A DNA stretch of 64,000 nt. Source: Xiphydria camelus. Taxonomy: Eukaryota > Arthropoda > Insecta > Hymenoptera > Xiphydriidae. Where the stretch lies: assembly GCA_963678675.1 (NCBI GenBank), contig OY783199.1:21514909-21578908 (forward strand), in the 5' to 3' direction. The translations under genes were made by a program, and so were the position numbers. The notes under the pieces were generated by a model. The model made no database searches, had not been told where the DNA came from, and saw only the letters and a program-made list of their open reading frames with translations. Of this stretch, positions 1 through 11,142 are shown one piece after another (within the stretch, counting starts at the first letter, position 1; the number at the start of each line of letters is the position of its first letter).

Positions 1-38
1 GTTCCGAGCGCGAGGAGCAGTAAGCTGTACGAATCCAT
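1..38 (-). CDS. 5' end of a second CYP9-like P450, cut by the window edge
   Basis: The first 38 bases encode, on the minus strand, the first 12 codons of a P450 that differs from the complete gene at 3838..5355 by one residue (MDSYSLLLLALG against MDSYSLLLLAFG). The start ATG is at 36-38, in the same context as the ATG at 5355. The sequence upstream of both starts is also alike, so this is a tandem paralogue in the same orientation. Whether the rest of the gene is intact cannot be seen. Confidence 0.8.
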   Translation of the reverse strand, partial: MDSYSLLLLALG

Positions 39-265
39 CGCGAACACTCAATTACTGAACTGTTTAATCTAGCGCAATAAATATCTTTCATCTCAGTCAC
101 TCTACCATGACGCAACTAAGATGACGACTCTCTCTCTCTTCTCAGTCGTTATCAAAGTCCGTCCCTCTCTCCCAGCAAGCTAATAATACAAGTATCGTAC
201 GTACTGCCACATTAGCGATGATGAAAGAGATTAAAACTATCTATCGGTGTCGACGAATTAATATA

Positions 266-701
266 CAGGGTCGTTCATTTAAAACTTGCTTTATCAATTT
301 CTCAAAATTGATGCATTTTTAAACAAAATATTTAAAGTAGAAATTATATGGTTTGAAGGGGAAATATGTATAGTATAGTGAGATCTTCATTTGGCTGTAC
401 GTGGCGTCGCTAAGGAGTTTGAACAATTCGTAACTTCTTTAAATTCAACTTTTATTTTTCTTTCCTTTCAGAACTTTTAGGGTATGTTCGGAAGACTAAT
501 TATTATTTACGGAAAAGTACACTGTTATCCAGGGAACGCAAATTATAGAATTCCACTTTAAATTGCATTGTTCTGATATATTATTCCGCAATTAGTTAAA
601 AATATTCTCAGTAGAGTAAGTTATGTTATTTTGAAGAAGAGGAAATAAATAATGAAACTTATGAATACTATAAACCTCTTCGCGACTTTTTAGCCACTCT
701 G
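266..701. mobile_element. Candidate old TA-flanked element in P450 upstream copy A
   Basis: Begins CAGGGTCGTT after TA and ends CCACTCTG before TA, an imperfect CAGGGT-type terminus like those of the mariner-like elements elsewhere in the window. The corresponding interval in copy B runs 5577..6915, so if it is an element it was there before the gene duplication. No coding relic seen. The termini match only over about 8 bases, hence low confidence. Confidence 0.3.
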
Positions 702-866
702 TATAATTACTCGTTAATTTCTCTAGGCTATTATGTTTGTGCGTCAATTACTTGAAAACTATGCATCTGATTGAGATTACTTTTTTTTTAAATTATATGG
801 CATATCTCCGGGTCGAAAGTACTGGTCGGAATAATTTGAAATTTTTATGGGATACATATATCAACA

Positions 867-880
867 CCCCCCCCCCCCCC
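867..880. repeat. Poly-C run
   Basis: Fourteen consecutive C. A shorter C-rich tract occupies the same place in the duplicated copy at 7085..7095. Confidence 0.95.
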
Positions 881-1535
881 TATCAGACGATAGGAAGAAT
901 TAGATTCTATCATGACTGCTTGTCAATTAGGCCGAAAACTTTTCAAATGACCCCCGTACATACTCGTATTTAACATCGCATAAAAAACAAGGACCGAAAG
1001 AATAATTCTTCGCAAGGTTATAAGTGCTTTTCTCCACAAAATTGTGACGTTAACGAAACAATAGAGAGGCGCACTAATGCCAAATATCAAATGCGAGAGA
1101 GATAGATTTAAAGCACGATGACGTAGCTGCATTTTTAAATGTCGATTTCCAGCTTAAATAAGGGTTAAAATGAAAAATAAAAAATACGGGGTAAATAATT
1201 TTTCCTCACTCATGCCCATTTCGAGGCCTTTTCCAGCCTATTTTTAGACCGTAAGATGGCGTTTTTCCCGCGTGACACCGACCGGGAGTCCGCAGGCTGT
1301 CAAAAGATTGCTTAGACCGAAGTGGGTCCCTTTTCCACACTGATAAACACAACGTAACATGAATCGTGTATACTTCTGTTTGTTTTGTTTTGAGAAATGG
1401 GCATTCGTGAGAAAAAGTAGTGTATGTCATTCGGCTGAAATCCTCGGATTTTTGAAGACTGTGTTACGACCTAATTAAACACAGTTTGAAAAAACCTCGG
1501 ATCACCGCCTAATGACATAAGATACTATTGTCCAA

Positions 1536-2780
1536 ATTTTTGGAATCTCTAATAAAAAAAGGAACACCCAATTGTGGACGTTTACAGCTGTTTCATCGCG
1601 CATTATCTCGGCGCGAAAAAAGGTCAAGTAAATTAGAGAGTCCGTTGAGATTTCGATCCACCGAAACAATGAGACGTACCAATTTAATTATCTGACTGTC
1701 GAGGCACCACTTATCGTTAGAATCCGATAAGTCTTCATTTATTAATTTTAAAAAATTTAAATTGTATACAGTGCACAATACAGGAAATGTCATTACTTCG
1801 GGAGTCGACTCTGGAGGTTACTCGGAGCAAGTTCATATGACAATGGATTCGATTTCCAACGGTTGGGAACGAAGTGAAATGAAAATTTTAGAAAACCCTA
1901 CCCCACGATATGCTGTATATGTCACAAACGAGACGAGACGCAATAAAAGTTTGCGTGCAAAAGTTCCGTAACTTTTCAAGCGGAGAAACTTTTATCGTAT
2001 CTCGCTTTCTTTTCGAGTGAGAATCTTTTTTTTTAATTTTTCACCCACTCCTTAACCGTTCGGAATCGGGCTCATATTTATATACGAACTCTTTTACTCC
2101 GGATAATATCCAGAATCGGCTTCCAGAGTGATGAGAAGTGTGGGGCATCCTGTAGAGTAATTTAGAGATATTTATCTCTGAGTTCTCAGTACAGACGGCA
2201 TAAAACTTTTATTGAAAGCCTCTCTCTCCTCCGTGAAGATAATTTCCACCCTCTTGGATTCCCAATGCGGCGTAAACTATACGAGTCTCAAAAATACCGT
2301 ATACGGTGACGTGTGACGAGGTGCTCCCCGAGTCGAAATTTTCGCTCTCTTTTTAGCGTCCGGAGCCTATATATTCTTTTGTTAAAGTCCCCTACCGTCA
2401 AAATATCAGCCTCACGCTGACCTCTTCAGCCTTACTTTTCATTAAAATTCATTCTAGCTTGCTGGCACTAAGCGTATTCGTAACTTCCCTGACCTCCAAA
2501 CAAAGGCAAATTTAACATTGACCTATGTTCAGCCTACTCAGCTTTGTCAGAATAGCTTGGAGGGGCTGAGCGCAGGTCGAAATTAGCCTCCTCTTAGTCT
2601 CAAAATGGAGCAAATGGAAATAACTGCCTGTTGGAGGTTGACAGTAGGTTGACGAACGTATTCGAGTCTAACACCTTTTAACCTTATTTGACGCTATACC
2701 AAAGTTTAACTTTGTTGGAGAATTCGGTCTTTCCAAAAAAAAAAGATTCCTATTTTGAAATTGAATTTGTAATGTGTCTA
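1536..2780. other. No gene seen
   Basis: Moderately AT-rich sequence between the duplicated P450 upstream unit and the next element. Short open frames only; nothing recognised. Confidence 0.6.
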
Positions 2781-2997
2781 CCATATAAGGCTAAGCTTAG
2801 TGTTGCCAGGAAAGAAACTCGAATTACTATTATCTCATTATCTATGAGCATCTGACTCATATTTGTATAATACTTTTTTGAAGACTACAGTTTTATCTAC
2901 AGCAAAGTTTTACATCGATGTAGGCCAAAAGTTCATAAATTATGAGATAATAGTGATTCGAGTTTCTTTCTTGGCGAGTAAGTTTAGCCTCATATGT
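2781..2997. mobile_element. Imperfect inverted-repeat element (MITE-like)
   Basis: The left arm reads ATAAGGCTAAGCTTAG and then AAAGAAACTCGAATTACT; the right arm returns both in reverse complement at about 2950..2995. Arms are about 70 bases and imperfect. The central text TTTTGGCC...GAGATAATAGTG recurs at 46925..47060 and weakly at 40190..40280, so it belongs to a dispersed family. No coding potential. Confidence 0.7.
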
Positions 2998-3018
2998 TAC
3001 ATGTCGTTCTAACTCTAT

Positions 3019-3181
3019 ATATCGATACCTTACTTTGAAAACCTCGTAAGTGCAATTTTTGACAAAAATGCCATTTATAGCTTACTGTGTGTTCAGATTT
3101 TAAACCTTAACGCAGTAAGCTATAAATGGCATTTTTGTCAAAAATTGCACTTACGAGGTTTTCAAAGTAAGGTATCGATAT
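3019..3181. mobile_element. Perfect 69-bp inverted repeat with 25-base loop
   Basis: Arms at 3019..3087 and 3113..3181 are exact reverse complements over 69 bases with a 25-base spacer. This is a MITE-like foldback with no reading frame. Perfect arms in a window where other foldbacks have decayed suggest a young insertion or arm homogenisation. Confidence 0.85.
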
Positions 3182-3837
3182 GCACTTGTCGAGGAATCTC
3201 TTACGGTTTGCCTAATAACTTTTCGTTTGAGTAACCATATGAAATTTAAGCTTAATCTTAAGCTTATCTTACCAGAATGTCACTCCATATCATTATCGAA
3301 CACGAAAAACAAGAATGACGAAGCAGATTGGACGAAGTGATATTAAGATTTGTAGTACTAAGTTTACACATTTGTGTATTTCGTTGGGTGTGCGAGCGTG
3401 CATACGAGTACGTCTGTATGTATGCAAAATCTAACACACTTTGAAAGGCTATCTTTCTTTTCTCTTCCTAACTTACATGTTCTTATGTACTATCTATGCA
3501 TTAACAATATATGCCATTTTATTTTCGGCAACAAATATCAAGCGAATTCCCTTAGCAGGATGTAACGAAGTTTTACATAGGCAATATATTTTACATAAAA
3601 GGTAAAAATATTATAACAAAAAAATAGCGATTTTTCGGCTATATCTCATCGGATTGTTATATCATTACATAAATATGTATACATATAAACGTGGATGTAA
3701 AATTGACCATATATCAAAGAGATTATTGGGGCCATATGTAATAACAAAAATGTGACTTGGGATAGAAATACCTGAAAATTTGAAATACCTGAAAATCGAT
3801 CAATACAAATCAAACAATTTTCATCCACGAGAGACTC
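3182..3837. other. 3' flank of the P450, no gene seen
   Basis: AT-rich sequence downstream of the P450 stop codon. It holds a minus-strand AATAAA (3518-3523), about 315 bases past the stop, as a possible poly-A signal. Nothing else recognised. Confidence 0.5.
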
Positions 3838-5355
3838 TCAACACTTTCTCTTTTCCATCTTCAGCCAAAAACCATTTTCAGCCACCATACTAAGTGACTT
3901 TTTACTAAATCGAATGGGATGAACGGTTTTATCAATGGTCTTGAATATGAATTTCTGAAGCATGTGAAATATCAATATCTTAGTTTCCATCAGAGCGAAC
4001 CTATTTCCGATACAACTCCTTGGACCGAGCCCAAATGGCATGTAAGTATAAGGCACGATATTAATCTTTTTGTCATCGCTGAATCTCTCTGGATCGAATT
4101 GGTCCGGATCGGGAAAATATTTTGGATCGTGATGCAGTCCGTAAATCGGGAGCCAAATGACCATATTCGGTTTGATGGTGATTTCTTCACAACCCGACGC
4201 AGTCGCGGGTAGAGGAAAACTCCGGGCGCAGAGTCTATCCATAAATGACGCGGGGGGATACTTCCTGAGAGCTTCGGAGATCACCATATCCATGTATTTC
4301 ATCCCATGAAGCGCCTCGTAAGAAATCTCGGCGTCCCCTTCGACGGTGAATCGGTCCACTTCGTCGCGCAGGCGATTCTGAATCTCAGGATTAACGGCCA
4401 GTTCATGGGCGATGAAACACATGAGTGTGGACGACGTGTCGAAGCCAGCCAAGAAGAATATGAAGGCTTGAGCTATAATATCGTCCGTGGTCATCCGAAC
4501 TCCACCGTCTTTATTCTTAGCCTGTATCAGTAAGTGCATCATGTCCGGCCTGACGATTCCCTTTTCTTCCCTGATCTTTATCGTTTCCCTCACCAGTCGC
4601 TTAAAGAATCCGTTCGTCTCTCTCGAAAGGAAGGTTATACCAAGTGATTTAATCAATCGCGGACAGATACGAAACGCAATGAGCTTAAGGATGCGCCATG
4701 CGGTGCCGAATGCGCTGGCGTCTTTTCCTCTTAAGTAGAATTCGTTGGACCTGTCTTTCATGGAGTTGACCGATATGCCGAAGGCCGCCGTTGCGATGAC
4801 GTCATTGGTATACCTGGTGAAGGCGTCCTTCATCTCTATCGCCTCGGTTTGCTCGGGATGCTCGTGAAGATAGCCAACGAATTCGCGCGAACACTCGGCC
4901 ACCACTTGAAACATGAACTTCATCTTACTGGCCGTGAAGGAAGGGCTGAGAATGGTCCTCATGTTTTTCCAGCTCTCGCCACGAAGCGAGAAAATATTTC
5001 TGCCGAAAAGCGGATCCATGTCCTCGTTGATAAAAGTCTTATGGTCGGGAAAGTGCTCGAAGTTCTTTACGCACACGTCCTTGATTAGCTCCGGGTCTCT
5101 GAGGACGATGACCGGCGTGTTGAAATCCATCAAGCCGACGTACTTTGCGAGAGGATGCCGCCAATACATCCATTGTACAAATTCCGGCAAAGACTTGAGA
5201 CGGAAAAATAACGCGGCTTGGTTACCGAATATCGGCACTGGCTCTAGATGAGGTATTCCCTTCGACTTCCAAAACGTCAACTGGCGATACACCAAGGCCA
5301 CTAGCGCGAATACTCCTGTACCGAACGCGAGGAGCAGTAAGCTGTACGAATCCAT
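3838..5355 (-). CDS. CYP9-like cytochrome P450, complete, single exon
   Basis: Microsomal haem-thiolate monooxygenase of clan 3, closest in my judgement to the insect CYP9 family, whose members oxidise xenobiotics and endogenous lipophilic compounds with electrons from P450 reductase. All hallmarks are visible in the 505-aa product: N-terminal membrane anchor (residues 3-24), proline-rich hinge (31-44), helix C WxxxR (W129, R133), helix I AGFDTSS (303-309), ExxR (E361, R364), PERF (422-425) and haem loop FGLGPRSCIG (441-450) with ligand C448. Length is normal for the family. I place the start at the ATG at 5355; the frame runs three codons further to a GTG, but an ATG start is far more likely and the ATG is also present in the paralogue at position 38. 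No intron interrupts it; whether that is normal for this subfamily or reflects an old retrocopy cannot be decided here, and no poly-A tract follows. A minus-strand AATAAA lies at 3518-3523. Sure of P450; family good; subfamily unknown. Confidence 0.93.
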   Translation of the reverse strand: MDSYSLLLLAFGTGVFALVALVYRQLTFWKSKGIPHLEPVPIFGNQAALFFRLKSLPEFVQWMYWRHPLAKYVGLMDFNTPVIVLRDPELIKDVCVKNFEHFPDHKTFINEDMDPLFGRNIFSLRGESWKNMRTILSPSFTASKMKFMFQVVAECSREFVGYLHEHPEQTEAIEMKDAFTRYTNDVIATAAFGISVNSMKDRSNEFYLRGKDASAFGTAWRILKLIAFRICPRLIKSLGITFLSRETNGFFKRLVRETIKIREEKGIVRPDMMHLLIQAKNKDGGVRMTTDDIIAQAFIFFLAGFDTSSTLMCFIAHELAVNPEIQNRLRDEVDRFTVEGDAEISYEALHGMKYMDMVISEALRKYPPASFMDRLCARSFPLPATASGCEEITIKPNMVIWLPIYGLHHDPKYFPDPDQFDPERFSDDKKINIVPYTYMPFGLGPRSCIGNRFALMETKILIFHMLQKFIFKTIDKTVHPIRFSKKSLSMVAENGFWLKMEKRKC

Positions 5356-7735
5356 CGCGAACACTCAACTGCTGAACTGTTTAATCTAGCGCAATGAATA
5401 TCTTTCTTCGCAATCACTTGACCATGGCGCAACTAAGATGACGACTCTCTCTCTTGTCAGTCGTTATCAAAGTCCGTCCCTCCCAGCAAGCTAATAATAC
5501 GAGTATCGTACGTACTGCCACATCAGCGATGATGAAAGAGATTAGAACTATCTATCGGCGTCGATAAATTAATATACAGTGTCGTTTCTTTAAAACTTGC
5601 TTTATCAATGTCTCAAAATTGATGCATCTTTAAACAAAATATTTAAAGTAGAAATTATATGGTTTGAAGGGGAAATATGTAGGGGAGACTGGGGAGGATT
5701 GAGACAAAAATTATATCGTACTGTTTACAATAGCTCCAATAAATAATTTAAGGATTATACATGTGGGTATCGAATGAGGTGCTTTTTAGTTACACGTTCC
5801 ATATTTTTTCGTATTTCCAAAATAAGACTTTATTTATCTACAAAGATTTTAACAATATGGCGTAGATTTTCTCAAGGCTCCCTAGTATAGAGAGAGTTGA
5901 GACGACCAATGGGATGCATTGAGACACTTGTTTAAAATAACGCAAACTATAGCAAAATCAAGATTTATATTTAAATACATGATTCAGTTAACGTACATTA
6001 TTATAATAACTAAAGCCTAACCCAAATGTCAGACTAGATTTTATTCTTTCGGTCCCACCTACTTTTTTTTTAAAAGTTTTTTTTAAGTTTTTAAAGTTTT
6101 AAAAAAGTTTTTTAAAACCCGTCTTTTATTTTTAATATAAAATTAGGAAACAGGAAGACTTGAGACAGTCTCAGAGCTCCCTATAATCAATGTCTCAAGT
6201 CTCGCTAAGTGTAATTTTACAACAAAACACTTCCCAAAATTTGTATACTTATAGCATCTTATCCACTTGACCACTACATGTTTAATTCAAAACTTACCTA
6301 TTGTCAATATACTTGGAGAACTATTTCGATTGTGCACCTTTCCTTTCACCAAGCAACCACGAAGTCAACAAAAAAATTTTAGTTTGAGCTACAATTTGAC
6401 ATGGCCTCTCAAAACAACGATTTCTACACAACTAATGGCGTTCCGGCGGTATAGTAGTGATGTAGTTGATCAAAGAGTTAAATTTATAAACAGGAGACAT
6501 CGCTATTTAACATATTATATAAATTAAAGACCGTGTCTCATCCTTCCCTTGTCTCAAACCTCCCTGGTCTCCCCTATAGTATAGTGATCTTCATTTGGCT
6601 GTACGCGGCGTCGCTAAAGTGTTTGAACAATTTGTAACTTCTTTAAATTCAACTTATATTTTTCTTTCCTTTCAGAACTTGTAGGGTATGTTCGGAAGAC
6701 CAATTATTATTTATGGAAAAGTACATTGTTATCCAGGTAACGCAAATTATAGAATTCCACTTTAAATTTCATTGTTCTGATATATTATTCCGCAATTAGT
6801 TAAAAATATTCTCAGTAGAGTAACATTTGTTATTTTGAAGAAGAGAAAATAAATAATTGAACTTTTAAAAACTTATGAATACTTTAAACCTCCTCGCGAC
6901 TTTTTCGCAACTCTGTATATATTTATATTTCTCTAGGCTGTTATGTTTATGCGTCAGTCACTTGAAAACTATGCATCTGATTGAGATTACTCTTTTGTTA
7001 AAAAATATATGATATATCTCCGGGTCGGAAGTACTGGCCGGAATGACTTGAAATTTGTTTGGGATACATATATCAACGCCCCCTCCCCCCCCCCCTATCA
7101 GACGATAGGAAGAATTAAATTATATCATGACTGCTTGTCAATAAGGCCGGAAACTTTTCAAATGACCCCCGTACATACTCGTATTTAACATCGCATGAAA
7201 AGGAAGGACCGAAAGAATAATTCTTCGCAAGGTTATAAGTGCGTTTCTCTCCACAAAATTGTGACGTTTTATCGAAACACTAGAGAGGCGCACTAATGCC
7301 AAGCAACAAATGCGAGAGAGATAGATTTACAGCACGATGACGTAAATAAGGGTTAAGATGAAAAATAAAAAAGAAATACGGGGTAAATAATTTTTCCTCA
7401 CTCACATGCCCATTTCGAGGCCTTTTCCAGCCTATTTGTAGACCGTAAGATGGCGTTTTTCCTGCGTGACACCGACCGGGAGTCCGCAGGCTGTCAAAAG
7501 ATTGCTTAGACCGAAGTGTGGGTCCCTTTCCCAAACTGATAAACGCAACGTGACATAAGCCGTGTATACTTACTTCTGTTTGTTTTGTTTTGAGAAATGG
7601 GCATTCGTGGGAAAAAGTAGTGTATATCATTCGGCTGAAATCCTCGGATTTTTAAAGACTGTGTTACGACGTTATTAAACACAGTCTAAATAACCTCGGA
7701 TTACCGCGTAATGACGTAAGATACTATTGTCCAGA
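5356..7735 (-). repeat. Upstream region of the tandem P450 duplication, copy B
   Basis: Second copy of 39..1535, lying upstream of the complete P450. It is longer because an 893-bp transposon sits at 5682..6574. Outside that insertion the two copies align with scattered substitutions and small indels, which points to a fairly recent duplication. Copy A preserves the empty insertion site. Confidence 0.85.
5682..6574. mobile_element. 893-bp TA-flanked DNA transposon (GGGGAGAC family 1)
   Basis: Terminal inverted repeats begin GGGGAGACTGGGGAGGATTG on the left and, read inward from the right, GGGGAGACCAGGGAGGTTTG. The element is bounded by TA on both sides; copy A of the P450 upstream region (about 367-380) has the same flanks with a single TA. 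This gives exact borders and a 2-bp target duplication. Variants of the word TTGAGAC recur inside in both orientations. No transposase frame is recognisable, so it is non-autonomous. TA duplication suggests the Tc1/mariner (IS630) superfamily, but the family was not recognised. Confidence 0.88.
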
Positions 7736-8053
7736 AACTGAGAATTTCAATTCGAGTCGGAAATCAAACCGAAATACGTATACACCAAAAATTTGACTCA
7801 TTTAAATTTCCCTTCAGGCGAGCAAACGATATACAGCAACGATGATCGAGCATTAACCATTTGCATTCGAATGCAATAGTCGCGATTCAATTTTTCTCTC
7901 ATTTTTTTTCTCGCTGGAGGACCCATTTGCAGAATTTGAAAAACCCACCGAATGCACTCGAATGCCGACGTAGTTCGGCGTGTGCATGCGGCAGGGAACT
8001 TTTGAAGGAGCTATGCAGGGGTAAGCGCGTCGCTGTACCTACGCGGATTTTAA

Positions 8054-8290
8054 CCCCTTACTGCATGATTTTTCTATCTTTTGTACCTACACAAAAATAT
8101 ATGACATAAAACCATCTTTCTAAATAACTATATGACATAAAACAATTTTCTAAACAACTTATAAAAACAGTTTCTATCTTTATTGAAGCAAAGAAAAACG
8201 TTACATTTTTCACATTTAAAGGTTATTTACAGAGGATATAATGGGTGAAAAGGCATTTGTGCCATATATGGTACAAGATGCAGGAAGGGG
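8054..8290. mobile_element. 237-bp TTAA-flanked MITE, family CCCCTTACTGCAT, copy 1
   Basis: Termini CCCCTTACTGCAT and ATGCAGGAAGGGG are inverted, and TTAA stands directly outside each end (8050-8053 and 8291-8294). A second copy of exactly the same length lies in opposite orientation at 31295..31531. TTAA duplication and a CCC start are typical of piggyBac-type elements; the superfamily call is inference. Confidence 0.88.
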
Positions 8291-8294
8291 TTAA

Positions 8295-9956
8295 CGAAGT
8301 GGGTCACGTTTCGAGTAGGTGTACCTGGTTATGGTGGTATATACACGCCTATTATACGCGTGCCTAATCCACGGCACGGAGAATTGACTCGAAAGTTAGG
8401 GCGCGCGAGTAGAGGGCATTCGAGACGCGGCATTACGAGGGCTCCCCTCGAGGGAAGGTAGTAGTAATAGGGGGAGTGTCCCTCGAGAGACGCTCATTCG
8501 TCTCGCGATAATTACAATAATCGAAAAGTGTCGCCCGCCTGTAATTAGCCGACCGCGTTGGAATGCCAACATGACGGATCCGTATAGATCCGTATCGGGT
8601 CGACGCAAAGGCGAAGGGATACCGCGGCTTAATATTTTTTAAATTAGCTGTCCGTCCCTCCTCCCTTGCGACGCGACGACGCGGTGTAACGGGTTCTCCA
8701 TTATCGTGAATACCTGAAAATTTCGATGAAAAATTGGAGGATTAGCGACTCGCGACACACGCGTGATAGGCATCGTTCGACGAGCGATGCTCTCTTTCTC
8801 CAACTTTTCGGATGGAACTTTTGAGACTTTAAGGCTTCGAAATTTGGATGAGAAATGGAAGGACCTGAAAAGATGGTCGATGAGGGGGGAAAGAGTGGAG
8901 GGAAGGAAAGAGGATTAGCGCGAGAGTAGATTGTAGTGTTTAGTGGTGTTATTACGATAAATTAAAGAATTGATTCCCTTTCTCTAATTCCATCGGGAAT
9001 TGTTCTCGAGATAAAACAATTTAGTCTTTTAAAATCTCCGAGAGTCTTTGCCAGTTTCTGAAGAGTTTTTCATACTCTCTCATCGTCTTTGGAATGTGTT
9101 CGTTTTCCGAGTGCCTCGTTAAATTTCTGAAAAGGCCAATTTGAACGAGTAACTGAGAGACTGAAGTCTTCTACGGTCTTTTACGGTCTTTTGCAGCCTC
9201 TCATAGCGAGATTCGACATACGAAGTCTTCGATCAGAGATTAGTATCTACGAATCATATGCACCCAGAAGCTCAACAATTTCAATCTCTCGGTGACTGAC
9301 TGGGAGCGACTGTAGACGGAGTCTCTCGACAGTCTTTGCTCAATGCCACGAGACAAATCCATGAGAGATTGAGGACCTTCACACAATTAGAAGAATAAGA
9401 ATATGAGAATAAGTATAAGAATAAAAATAAAAAATATTTTCCCGTTGAGCCATATAATGGCTCATCTAATATTTCCTATTTTTCCATTTCTCATGATCTT
9501 TTCAACCATGTCTTAATTCTATCATTACCAATACAGCAGCCTTAGCTGGATTCCAAATTACGAGCATTAAACGTTCACAATTTATTTTCTTATGTTTTAA
9601 TTCCTTCTAGGTATAACTAAGTTTTGATTCTATTGGAAATGATGATAGGAAAGCTTGAGTTACTAGATGATTGAAGTACTGCATGATTGAGCCATTATAT
9701 AGCTTTACAGAATATTGCTTATTTTTCTAATTGTGTGAAAACCCGAGTCTCTTCCAAGTTTCTCTTTTGAGTGACTTTGAAAGACTGTATTATTTCATCC
9801 CGGGTTACGTTAAAGACTAAAAGAAGAGTAGCTACGAATGTGGTGTCTCGTGTGTCCGTATTTCCAGCATACCGAAGAAAATGTCCACGCGCAGTTAATA
9901 AGCATCTATGAATAAACATTTAGTTGGAAAATATTAGTTGACTGTTATGATATGTA
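8295..9956. other. No gene seen
   Basis: Mixed sequence, GC-richer from 8310 to 8920. Short local repeats near 9171-9195 (TACGGTCTTTTACGGTCTTT). No convincing coding region. Confidence 0.55.
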
Positions 9957-9957
9957 T

Positions 9958-10036
9958 TAGGTGTACAACTTTGTTTCCGCCGTTTTCCTGTAGATGCCGT
10001 GCGAGAAAAACGGCGGAAGCAAAGTTGTACATCTAG
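9958..10036. mobile_element. Minimal mariner-type element (about 80 bp, ends only)
   Basis: The left end TTAGGTGTACAACTTTGTTT and the right end, read inward, CTAGATGTACAACTTTGCTT are inverted repeats continuing into CCGCCGTTTT. Both are preceded by TA. The text CCG(C)TTTTCCTGTAGATG also occurs in the 5' end of the deleted mariner at 60969, which supports mariner ancestry. Essentially only termini remain. Confidence 0.7.
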
Positions 10037-10443
10037 TATGTACCGAATGTCCCAGGAGAATTCGAGCAAGTGCCAATGGCCGATAACTTGAAATTTGACT
10101 TCGCCGTGTTTGCCGGCAGTCGAAAATTTCATAGTAAGAGTTGGCTTGAGAAGAGTACGCTGTGTGTGCTGCGTGAGAGCGAAAAGTGTCAAACGTCTGA
10201 TTTCCCGATAGCTGTCAATTCGAGAGATCGAAGTGTTTCGTCTATTATTCAATACCTCAATCTCCCGAATTGAAAGCTATCGGGAAATCAGACGTTTGAC
10301 ACTTTTCGCTCTCACGCAGCACACAAAGCGCACTCTTCTCAAGCCAACTCTAACTATCAAATTTTCGACCGTCGGCAAACACTGCCGAAGTCAAATTTCT
10401 CTTGGCACTCTTGCTCGAATTCTCCTGGGACATACGGTATATT
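10037..10443. mobile_element. Foldback element, family ATGTCCCAGGAGAATTCGAG
   Basis: Long imperfect inverted repeat: about 190-base arms beginning ACCGAATGTCCCAGGAGAAT and meeting around 10245. The arm core, with CTGATTTCCCGATAGCTGTC, is shared with the larger element at 24502..25489. The ~80-bp mariner-type element abuts its left edge. No transposase. Confidence 0.8.
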
Positions 10444-11142
10444 TGCCTGAAATAAGTATTCTATTTCGAGACACTAGCTCGAAGTAATATTTAATGAATA
10501 TCCATTCTACATAACGACATATTTATTTCTCCCATGTTAACAGAGAGCGGCTAATTAAAATAGGCTTTTGCACGAGAGAATAAACAAGTTTCAAAGTGCT
10601 GCGAAGTTCGAAAGCTCTCGAGACTTCTATTCTCCCAGTTTCGTAATTGTCTACTGCGAGGGCGGAGAGAGAGGGACGTACTTCGATTAAAAATCTCTTT
10701 CCTGGAGCGATCACACACATCGAGGGAAAGATTTTATTCCCAGACTCTCTCTCGACAGTCCTTGTCCCGAAGGGCCGAGGAATAGGGTAAAGTGGGAAGG
10801 GTCGGCGAGTCGGGTTTCCGGTGGAGGATATAGATTCCAGAATTACGAGCGTCTCTCCGTCGCTTCATTTTCAATAGACACAAGTTTGTCCGAAGTTTAA
10901 TTGGAACTAAACCGTTTCCGAAGTTGTAACCATTGAAAACCGCTCGCCAACTGTTAAGTATTGGTCTTGGTCGTATATACGAGTAGTATAATTACGGTCT
11001 CCGATCGAGCTCCTGATGCATTCATCCTCGTATACCGTCGCTATATGTGCCACGTGTACGCGTATGTACGTGTTATAAACGGATCTACGTAGTTCAGAAA
11101 AACCCATCTATTTTGGACGCTTCGATTTCTCGCTATTCTTAA
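10444..11142. other. No gene seen
   Basis: Nothing recognised; only short chance frames. Confidence 0.5.

Larger units (their letters stand above)
39..1535 (-). repeat. Upstream region of the tandem P450 duplication, copy A
   Basis: Collinear with 5356..7735 apart from the 893-bp insertion there. Shared landmarks include the segment next to the start codon, a poly-C run (867-880, partner at 7085-7095) and a stretch ending GATACTATTGTCC at about 1535 (partner at about 7733), after which similarity stops. The last ~80 bases also occur at 57008..57077, so the distal part of the duplicated unit includes a dispersed repeat. The first ~225 bases upstream of the ATG are the best conserved and presumably hold the promoter; I see no clear TATA box. 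Confidence 0.85.

Noticed and set aside
1206..1430. Frames of similar sequence at 1206..1430 and 7280..7630 suggesting a conserved protein
   Set aside because: They are alike because the DNA is duplicated; indels change the frame between copies, so no protein is conserved.
3919..5251. Plus-strand open frames over the P450
   Set aside because: Antisense shadows of the P450 coding sequence.
5362..5364. GTG as P450 start, giving 508 residues
   Set aside because: Non-ATG start is unlikely for this gene; the ATG at 5355 is present in both paralogues and gives a normal anchor.
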